Of a stretch of DNA of 14,685 nucleotides, positions 1-4,999 are shown one piece after another. The position numbers were made by a program, and so were the translations under genes. Below the pieces are notes generated by a model. The model worked only from the letters and a program-made list of their open reading frames with translations, ran no database searches and was not told the DNA's origin. Position 1 is the first letter of the stretch. Each line of letters opens with the position of its first letter. The stretch comes from Chloroflexota bacterium (GTDB lineage Bacteria; Chloroflexota; Anaerolineae; Anaerolineales; UBA11858). Where the stretch lies: the NCBI GenBank assembly GCA_030666985.1, contig DAOUWT010000036.1:1-14685 (forward strand), read 5' to 3'.

Positions 1-37
1 ATTTCGAAGGAGTTTTTGTCGATAATTGGCATGGGTT

Positions 38-72
38 TGAAACGTGAAACGTAAGGCGTGAAACGTGAACTG
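38..72 (+). repeat. Heptamer array (TGAAACG type)
   Basis: Five consecutive 7-nt units in exact phase: TGAAACG, TGAAACG, TAAGGCG, TGAAACG, TGAACTG. It belongs to the CGTGAAA/CGTGAGG family seen again after holB and after the MBL-like gene. The rest of 1-250 is AT-rich and has no convincing gene. It holds this array, a palindrome at 175-191 and the array that ends uvrD. Confidence 0.85.
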
Positions 73-174
73 GCGGACTGAATAATTATGGTAAACAGGG
101 GAACACTTGTTTATATTTTACCACTGACTGAGAAATTTATTTCACTTGGGGTATCTTTCCAATGTTTTTGGCCA

Positions 175-191
175 AAGACTTCCGAAGTCTT
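175..191. repeat. Perfect 17-nt palindrome, variant of the AGACCTCCGAGGTCT family
   Basis: AAGACTTC and GAAGTCTT form perfect 8-bp arms around a single C. The core AGACTTCCGAAGTCT matches the palindromic repeats at 8282-8320 and 10797-10861, except that one C:G pair is replaced by T:A on both sides. It lies about 60 bp beyond the uvrD stop codon. It could act at the 3' end of that transcript, but no T-tract supports an intrinsic terminator. Confidence 0.7.
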
Positions 192-229
192 CGAAAGCCA
201 TTAGACTTAGGAAGCCATGCTTCGTTTTT

Positions 230-265
230 CACGCATCACGTCTTCACGCATCACGCATCACAAAT
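230..265 (-). repeat. Heptamer array (ATGCGTG type) overlapping the uvrD stop
   Basis: On the plus strand the units are CACGCAT (230-236), the 8-nt CACGTCTT (237-244), CACGCAT (245-251), CACGCAT (252-258) and CACAAAT (259-265). On the minus strand this reads as repeated ATGCGTG. The uvrD stop codon TGA (253-251) and its last two or three codons lie inside the array, so the array sets the C-terminus of UvrD. Confidence 0.85.
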
Positions 266-2416
266 TTCCAAATTCGCTAATGAGGCTATGACCTTTTTTA
301 GACCAACGCTGTCGAAAACAATGTCTAAGACCTCATCCTCATCCTGGATTTTGCTGCTTATGACAAGTCCTTTATCCCATTTGGGGTGTGATATTGTCAT
401 TCCGGGTTTATATTGTGCCTCAAGCGTTTTGGAGGGGGCCAGGGGGCGGTTCCAGGGACGGAAGATTTCGGATTTGCTCTGCTTTTGGCGTTTGGGCCGC
501 CCGTCGTCGCGTAGTTCGCGGGGGATGTCGGCATAATAACGCGAAGGTTCGCCCTGTTCCGTGTGTCCGTAGACAAAGCGGTACATGGCGTGGGAGAGGT
601 GCAAACGGTCCTTGGCGCGGGTGATTCCCACGTAGAATAAGCGGCGTTCTTCCTCCATGGCTTCTGGGTCTTCGAAGGAGCGCTGGTGCGGCAGGACGCC
701 GTCGTTCAGTCCCACGATGAAGACATGGGGGAACTCTAGCCCTTTGGCGGCGTGCAGGGTGAGGAGCGTGGGGGCATCAACCCCTTCTTTAAGGGTATCT
801 TGGTCGGAAACCAGGGCCACGTCTTCCAGGAATTGCTGCAAGCCCATTGTGTGATACTCCGAGGCCAGGCGGCGCAACTCCATGACATTCTCCCAGCGCT
901 CCTTGCCTTCCTCGCTCCCATCGTCGAGGTAGTCTTGGTAGTCAATATCTTCCAGTACCTGATCCATAATCTCCACCGGCGGAAGGGTCTCTTTTTCAGT
1001 GAGCCATTTGGCCAACAAAGGCCCAAAACGTGAGAGTGCTTTCGCGGCACGGGAGGAAAATTGGGGCAAATGTTCTGACTCTTTCCCCTTGGCCAATTCT
1101 AGCAGCAACGCCCCGGAGGACAAGTTCAACCTCTGCGCCAGAGCACGGAGCTGGGCGTAGGTTTTGGTGCCTATCCCTCGCGGGGGAGTGCCGATGATGC
1201 GTGCCAAACTGATCGCATCGTCCGGGTTGAAGATCAACCTCAAATAGGCAATTATATCCTTCACCTCACGCCGGCCGTAAAAGCGCTGCGCTCCCACCAA
1301 TTTATAGGGTAAATTGGCCGATAAAAAAGCCTCCTCCAACAAACGCGACTGGGCATTGATGCGGTACATGACCGCGAAATCTCCGGGGTTGGCCTTGGTG
1401 CTGGCGATCCGCAGGGCAATGGTATCCACCACGTATTGGGCTTGCTCGTGCTCGTCAAATAACTCCTTGATGATGATTTTTGGCCCCGTTCCCCGCTTGG
1501 TGAAGAGCCGCTTGGGGGTGCGATTTGTATTATGTTCGATAACGGCCATAGCCACGTCTAAAATAGTTTGAGTAGAGCGGTAGTTTTGCTCCAACAAGAT
1601 CACTTCGGCGTCTGAAAAATCCTTCCTAAAGCGCATCACGTTGCGATAATCTGCGCCCCGCCAGCGGTAAATGGATTGGTCGGCGTCCCCCACCACGAAG
1701 ATATTGCGATGATAAGAAGCCAGATGCTTGAGGAGCGTATATTGGGCCATGTTCGTGTCTTGGAACTCATCTACCAAAATATGCTCGAAGCGGCGGGCGT
1801 ATTTTTCCCGAATAGCGGGGTAATCGGCCAATAAAATCGCCATCCATAGCAAGAGGTCATCAAAATCCATGGCGTTGCTGGTGATGAGCGTTTTTTGGTA
1901 TTCCTCATAAATGCGGGCCACCACCTCGGCTCTATAAGTGTCAATGGGGAAATCTTCTGGCAAATACAACTCATTCTTCGCCGCCGAAATAGAGCCATGA
2001 ACACTGCTGGGGCGGTAGCGTTTCTCATCCAGGTTTTGGTCTTTGATGATCTGTCTCACGACCTTCACTTGGTCATCGGCGTCGAAAATAACGTAATTTG
2101 AATTCACTGGAAGATGCTCTGCTTCAACGCGCAAAATGCGGGCGCATGTGGCGTGAAAAGTTCCCAGCGTGAGGCCGCGCGTTTGGCGTCCCACCAGCCC
2201 GGCCACGCGCTCCCCCATCTCGCGGGCGGCTTTGTTGGTGAATGTGACCGCCATGAGGTGGTAAGGATGCACGCCGAGTTGGTCTATCAAATACGCCACT
2301 CGTTGCGTAAGAACGCGGGTCTTTCCCGAGCCGGGGCCTGCCAAGACAAGTACCGGGCCGGGTTCTGCAATTACAGCTTGTTTTTGTTGAGGGTTGAGTC
2401 CTTTTAATAATTCCAT
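251..2416 (-). CDS. pcrA: ATP-dependent DNA helicase UvrD/PcrA
   Basis: A 721-residue superfamily 1A 3'-5' DNA helicase, acting in nucleotide-excision and mismatch repair and in clearing replication forks. All helicase motifs are visible: Walker A AGPGSGKT (26-33), Ia TFTNKAA (58-64), GTFHA (85-89), Walker B VDEFQDTN (215-222), motif III GDADQSIYRWRGAD (243-256), QNYRST (277-282), motif V TLHAAKGLEF (553-562) and motif VI FYVGITRAKDR (594-604). The tail (about 670-718) looks like the Tudor-like C-terminal domain of PcrA. The reading frame stays open to 2587, but that extension is Pro/Ser-rich low complexity. The ATG at 2416 places Walker A at the normal distance and sits 7 nt after a promoter -10, so I chose it. 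There is no Shine-Dalgarno. The last residues and the stop lie in a heptamer array. PcrA versus UvrD cannot be settled from sequence alone. Confidence 0.97.
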   Translation of the reverse strand: MELLKGLNPQQKQAVIAEPGPVLVLAGPGSGKTRVLTQRVAYLIDQLGVHPYHLMAVTFTNKAAREMGERVAGLVGRQTRGLTLGTFHATCARILRVEAEHLPVNSNYVIFDADDQVKVVRQIIKDQNLDEKRYRPSSVHGSISAAKNELYLPEDFPIDTYRAEVVARIYEEYQKTLITSNAMDFDDLLLWMAILLADYPAIREKYARRFEHILVDEFQDTNMAQYTLLKHLASYHRNIFVVGDADQSIYRWRGADYRNVMRFRKDFSDAEVILLEQNYRSTQTILDVAMAVIEHNTNRTPKRLFTKRGTGPKIIIKELFDEHEQAQYVVDTIALRIASTKANPGDFAVMYRINAQSRLLEEAFLSANLPYKLVGAQRFYGRREVKDIIAYLRLIFNPDDAISLARIIGTPPRGIGTKTYAQLRALAQRLNLSSGALLLELAKGKESEHLPQFSSRAAKALSRFGPLLAKWLTEKETLPPVEIMDQVLEDIDYQDYLDDGSEEGKERWENVMELRRLASEYHTMGLQQFLEDVALVSDQDTLKEGVDAPTLLTLHAAKGLEFPHVFIVGLNDGVLPHQRSFEDPEAMEEERRLFYVGITRAKDRLHLSHAMYRFVYGHTEQGEPSRYYADIPRELRDDGRPKRQKQSKSEIFRPWNRPLAPSKTLEAQYKPGMTISHPKWDKGLVISSKIQDEDEVLDIVFDSVGLKKVIASLANLEICDA

Positions 2417-2423
2417 GGGAGTA

Positions 2424-2452
2424 ATTCTAATAGGTGGGGGGATGGGTGGCAA
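2424..2452 (-). promoter_or_regulatory. uvrD promoter, predicted leaderless start
   Basis: On the minus strand, TTGCCA (2452-2447; 5 of 6 match TTGACA) is followed by a 17-bp spacer and TAGAAT (2429-2424; 5 of 6 match TATAAT). Only 7 nt separate the -10 from the ATG at 2416. Transcription would therefore start at or next to the A of the start codon, which explains the absence of a Shine-Dalgarno. The spacer and -35 lie inside a G-quadruplex-type tract (2436-2463). Confidence 0.75.
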
Positions 2453-2608
2453 GGGGCAAGGGGATTCCGCGCTCGAGGAGGATCGACAGATCCTCCGGTG
2501 CGGCCATGGGTGGGGAGATTGGGGGGAGGGGCCGCCACTGTGGGGAGGGGGGGACACAAGGGGAACGGCTGGCAGGAGCGGTAGCAAGAAACCCCTGGGG
2601 GGTGGGGG
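2436..2608 (+). other. G-rich divergent intergenic region with G-quadruplex-type tracts
   Basis: The plus strand carries several groups of G runs. At 2436-2463 there are four runs of three or more G with loops of 2, 6 and 3 nt. At 2508-2531 there are runs of 3, 4, 6 and 4 with loops of 1, 5 and 1. At 2542-2563 there are runs of 4, 7 and 4. At 2597-2608 there are runs of 6 and 5. The first two fit the usual four-run motif with loops up to 7 nt. The G-rich strand is the template for uvrD and the coding-sense strand for holB. No gene is evident in the region. Folding is inferred, not seen. Confidence 0.6.
2477..2496. repeat. Perfect 8-bp inverted repeat with 4-nt loop
   Basis: GGAGGATC and GATCCTCC flank the loop GACA. 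It lies between the divergent uvrD and holB starts, about 25 bp upstream of the uvrD -35. No T-tract follows on either strand, so it is not an intrinsic terminator. An operator for a dimeric regulator or a cruciform is possible but unproven. Confidence 0.55.
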
Positions 2609-2616
2609 AAGCTAAC

Positions 2617-2645
2617 TTGCGTGAATGCTCACTATCAGCTAAAAT
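2617..2645 (+). promoter_or_regulatory. Possible holB promoter, leaderless start
   Basis: TTGCGT (2617-2622), a 17-bp spacer and TAAAAT (2640-2645; 5 of 6 match TATAAT). The -10 ends 6 nt before the ATG at 2652, so the predicted transcript would begin at the start codon. The -35 matches at only 3 of 6 positions. Support comes from the same geometry at uvrD and from the absence of a Shine-Dalgarno. Confidence 0.5.
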
Positions 2646-2651
2646 TATCTT

Positions 2652-3704
2652 ATGACTTGGAACATGATAGGCCACAAATGGGCCGTAGACCTTTTAGGCA
2701 GACACATCACCCAAAACACCCTCCGGCACGCCTACCTTTTCACGGGGCCAAAGGGGGTGGGGAGACGCACGCTGGCGTTACGCTTCATCCAAGCCCTGAA
2801 CTGCCCCGCCACCCTTGCGGGTGGCGCCCACCCCCAGGGTGGCGCCCACCCCCAGGGCGGCGCCCACCCCCAGGGCGGCGTCCCCTGCCGGACCTGTCAC
2901 ACCTGCCTGCGCATTGAGCGGATGCAGCACCCAGACCTCCTTGTCGTTCAATCCGAAGAAGATAGCTCATCCCTCAAAGTAGACCAGGTGCGAGAATTGC
3001 TGCACAAGCTGTCACTATCCGCTTACGAAGCTCCCTACAAGGCGGCCCTGCTGCTTGACTTCGAGGAAGCCACTACTGGGGCCGCCAACGCCTTGCTGAA
3101 AACCTTAGAAGAACCGCCTCCGCAAGTTATTTTGGTGCTGACTGCCGAAAGCTCAGATATTCTTTTGGAGACCATTGCCTCAAGGTGCGAAGAAATCCGC
3201 CTGCGCCCCATCCCGCTCGACGCCGTCCAGGAGGGGCTGGAACGCCAATGGAAGCTCCCCCCCCAGGAGGCCCGTCTCCTGGCCCACATCTCCGGGGGAC
3301 GTCCAGGCTATGCCCTCTATCTCCGCGAACATCCCCCAGCTCTCACGCAGAGGGGGGAGTGGTTGGACGATTTGCTGCGCCTGCTGCCGGCCAGCCGGGT
3401 GGAGCGTTTTGCCTACGCGGAGGAAATATACAAAGACACGGAAGTTTTCCAAAGCCTCCTCCAGGTGTGGGTCTCCTTCTGGCGGGATGTCATGCTCCAA
3501 GCCGCAGGGTCAGAAACGCCCCTCACAAACCTTGACCGCCAAAGCGAGATAGGAACCATAGCCGGAGAGGTTGATCTCTCCACGGCCAAGGGGACTATCA
3601 GCCGCCTCGAAAAAACGCAATATCTCCTCAGCCGTTCTGCTAATTCCCGCCTGACCGCCGAGGTGCTTATGCTTGACCTTCCTCAAGTGAAGCGTGTTGC
3701 GTGA
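2652..3704 (+). CDS. holB: DNA polymerase III delta' subunit
   Basis: A 350-residue clamp-loader ATPase-fold subunit that helps load the sliding clamp at the replication fork. Visible features are the P-loop-like GPKGVGRRT (32-40), a four-cysteine zinc module (C51, C79, C82, C85), the segment LLLDFEEATTGAANALLKTL (133-152), LEEPP (152-156) and the SRC motif (177-179) typical of delta' and gamma/tau. The P-loop Lys is Arg here, in line with delta' often not hydrolysing ATP. An 18-bp tandem repeat adds three GGAHPQ units between the first and second zinc cysteines. Start: ATG 2652 fits the predicted leaderless promoter; ATG 2664 (residue 5) is an alternative. The stop codon lies within a heptamer array. 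The family is clear; a DnaX-type paralogue is unlikely because the protein is short and has one AAA+ module. Confidence 0.93.
   Translation: MTWNMIGHKWAVDLLGRHITQNTLRHAYLFTGPKGVGRRTLALRFIQALNCPATLAGGAHPQGGAHPQGGAHPQGGVPCRTCHTCLRIERMQHPDLLVVQSEEDSSSLKVDQVRELLHKLSLSAYEAPYKAALLLDFEEATTGAANALLKTLEEPPPQVILVLTAESSDILLETIASRCEEIRLRPIPLDAVQEGLERQWKLPPQEARLLAHISGGRPGYALYLREHPPALTQRGEWLDDLLRLLPASRVERFAYAEEIYKDTEVFQSLLQVWVSFWRDVMLQAAGSETPLTNLDRQSEIGTIAGEVDLSTAKGTISRLEKTQYLLSRSANSRLTAEVLMLDLPQVKRVA
2820..2880 (+). repeat. 18-bp minisatellite inside holB
   Basis: Three full 18-bp units (2820-2837, 2838-2855, 2856-2873) and the start of a fourth. Units 1 and 2 are identical and unit 3 differs by one base (T to C). 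Eighteen is a multiple of three, so each unit adds GGAHPQ in frame. Each unit holds its own hairpin, GGGTGG-CGC-CCACCC in the first two. A further CCACCC lies just upstream (about 2809-2814), so alternative pairings are possible. Such structure favours slippage. Confidence 0.9.
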
Positions 3705-3755
3705 AACGTAATGAGTGATGAGTAATGAGTAAAACGTGATGCGTGAGGCGTGCCG
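3693..3755 (+). repeat. Nine-unit heptamer array overlapping the holB stop
   Basis: Nine 7-nt units in unbroken phase: CGTGTTG, CGTGAAA, CGTAATG, AGTGATG, AGTAATG, AGTAAAA, CGTGATG, CGTGAGG, CGTGCCG. The array begins inside holB, and the holB stop TGA (3702-3704) is part of the second unit. It fills most of the gap before thrC. Confidence 0.9.
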
Positions 3756-3792
3756 TAGGTAGCGACGTGGTAGTCTAGCAACCGCCCAAATG

Positions 3793-3801
3793 TGCTATAC
3801 T
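3793..3801 (+). promoter_or_regulatory. thrC extended -10 promoter
   Basis: TG (3793-3794), one base, then TATACT (3796-3801), an extended -10 with 5 of 6 matches. No good -35 is visible at 16-18 bp upstream, as is usual for extended -10 promoters. Transcription would start near 3808, leaving a leader of about 5 nt before the ATG at 3813. This argues against translation from the upstream GTG at 3792, which lies within the promoter. Confidence 0.55.
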
Positions 3802-3812
3802 ATAGACATATT

Positions 3813-4982
3813 ATGAATGTACATAAAAGCTTTCTAACCCACCTATACTGCCCTGAATGCCAGCAAGAATTTGATGCTCGTCAAATTCAAACTTTTTGCC
3901 ACGAGTGTAATTCCCCTCTCTTGGCCCAATATGATTTCGAGAAAGCAAAGGAACACCTTAATCCACAAATAGTTCAAAGCCGTTTATCGGGCATGTGGCG
4001 CTGGGCAGAACTTTTACCGGTGCATGACCCAAAATACCGCTTTTCGCTCGGAGAAGGTGATGCCCCCACACTCCAGGCAAACCGCCTGGGGGAGGTTCTG
4101 GGGTTGAGCAGCCTCTACGTAAAAGACGAATCCTTCAATCCGACCGGGACTTTCAAAGATCGGGGCTTAGCGATGGCCGTCAGCAAAGCCGCCGAATTGG
4201 GCATAACCTCTTTTGTGATGCCCACTGCCGGAAACGCAGGCGGAGCTTTGGCCGCCTACGCCGCCCGAGCAGGGCTGGAAGCAAATATCTTCATGCCCAA
4301 AGATGCCCCTCTCGTCAATAGAGCAGAAATCCAAATTACTGGCGCCAATCTGCAACTGGTAGATGGCTTGATCACAGACGCCGGGAAACAAGCTGCTCGA
4401 GAAGCCCAAAAGCAGGGCTGGTTCTCGATTTCTACTTTGAAGGAACCCTACCGCCTGGAAGGCAAGAAAACTTTGGGTTTAGAATTGGCGGAGTTTTTTG
4501 GATGGGAACTCCCAGACGTTGTCATCTATCCCACCGGCGGGGGAACAGGGTTGATAGGGATGTGGAAAGCCTTTGCAGAACTCGAAACCATGGGCTGGAT
4601 TGGCCCCAAACGTCCCCGCATGGTGAGCGTCCAGGCGTCTGGCTGCGCCCCCATAGTCCGGGCCATCGAGGAGAATGCTTCCCGCATCCGATTCTGGGAC
4701 GATGCCCACACCATCGCGGCCGGGCTGCGCGTCCCCGCCGTCTTTGCGGATCGCCTCATCCTCCGCACCCTGCGGGAGAGTCACGGCACGGCCGTCTCTG
4801 TCACCGACCAAGAGATCCAATCCGCCCAAAAGCAACTCGCCCGCCTGGAAGGTATTTTCGCGGCCCCTGAAGGAGCCGCCACACTGGCCGGGCTTGAGTC
4901 GCTTCTGAAAAAAGATTGGATAGCTCCAAATGAAAAAGTCGTTTTGTTCAACACCGGGACTGGTTTAAAATACGTCTCATAG
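3813..4982 (+). CDS. thrC: Threonine synthase
   Basis: A 389-residue PLP enzyme (fold type II) that converts O-phosphohomoserine to threonine and phosphate, the last step of threonine synthesis. Visible: an N-terminal zinc-ribbon-like pair CxxC (C13, C16; C29, C32), the PLP lysine K115 in NPTGTFKDRG (109-118), a PTAGNAGGALAAY stretch after it (usually SSGNAGAALAAYAA in relatives) and the phosphate-binding PTGGGTG. The frame opens at GTG 3792, but that start lies in the predicted -10; ATG 3813 is preferred. There is no Shine-Dalgarno, consistent with a very short leader. The histidine-kinase gene follows after 17 bp and is probably co-transcribed. Other fold type II enzymes, such as cysteate synthase, share much of this sequence, but threonine synthase is the best fit. 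Confidence 0.92.
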   Translation: MNVHKSFLTHLYCPECQQEFDARQIQTFCHECNSPLLAQYDFEKAKEHLNPQIVQSRLSGMWRWAELLPVHDPKYRFSLGEGDAPTLQANRLGEVLGLSSLYVKDESFNPTGTFKDRGLAMAVSKAAELGITSFVMPTAGNAGGALAAYAARAGLEANIFMPKDAPLVNRAEIQITGANLQLVDGLITDAGKQAAREAQKQGWFSISTLKEPYRLEGKKTLGLELAEFFGWELPDVVIYPTGGGTGLIGMWKAFAELETMGWIGPKRPRMVSVQASGCAPIVRAIEENASRIRFWDDAHTIAAGLRVPAVFADRLILRTLRESHGTAVSVTDQEIQSAQKQLARLEGIFAAPEGAATLAGLESLLKKDWIAPNEKVVLFNTGTGLKYVS

Positions 4983-4999
4983 AAAATCCCCTGGCAGCC

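Noticed and set aside
211..229. Short hairpin GAAGC-CAT-GCTTC followed by GTTTTT, terminator-like on the plus strand
   Set aside because: The stem is only 5 bp, and no plus-strand gene lies upstream in the window. On the uvrD strand the T-tract is on the wrong side.
162..536. Plus-strand open frame of 124 codons
   Set aside because: It runs through a palindrome, a heptamer array and the antisense of the uvrD 3' end; there is no ribosome-binding site or recognisable sequence.
2417..2587. 57-residue N-terminal extension of UvrD
   Set aside because: It is Pro/Ser-rich low complexity from the C-rich strand of the G-run region, lies upstream of the promoter -10, and is absent from the normal family layout.
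2394..2675. Several small open frames in the uvrD-holB gap
   Set aside because: They consist of Gly/Arg or Pro/Ser low-complexity residues from G or C runs; there is no ribosome-binding site.
3792..3812. GTG start seven codons upstream in thrC
   Set aside because: The codons coincide with the extended -10 element, so they are probably not transcribed; there is no Shine-Dalgarno.
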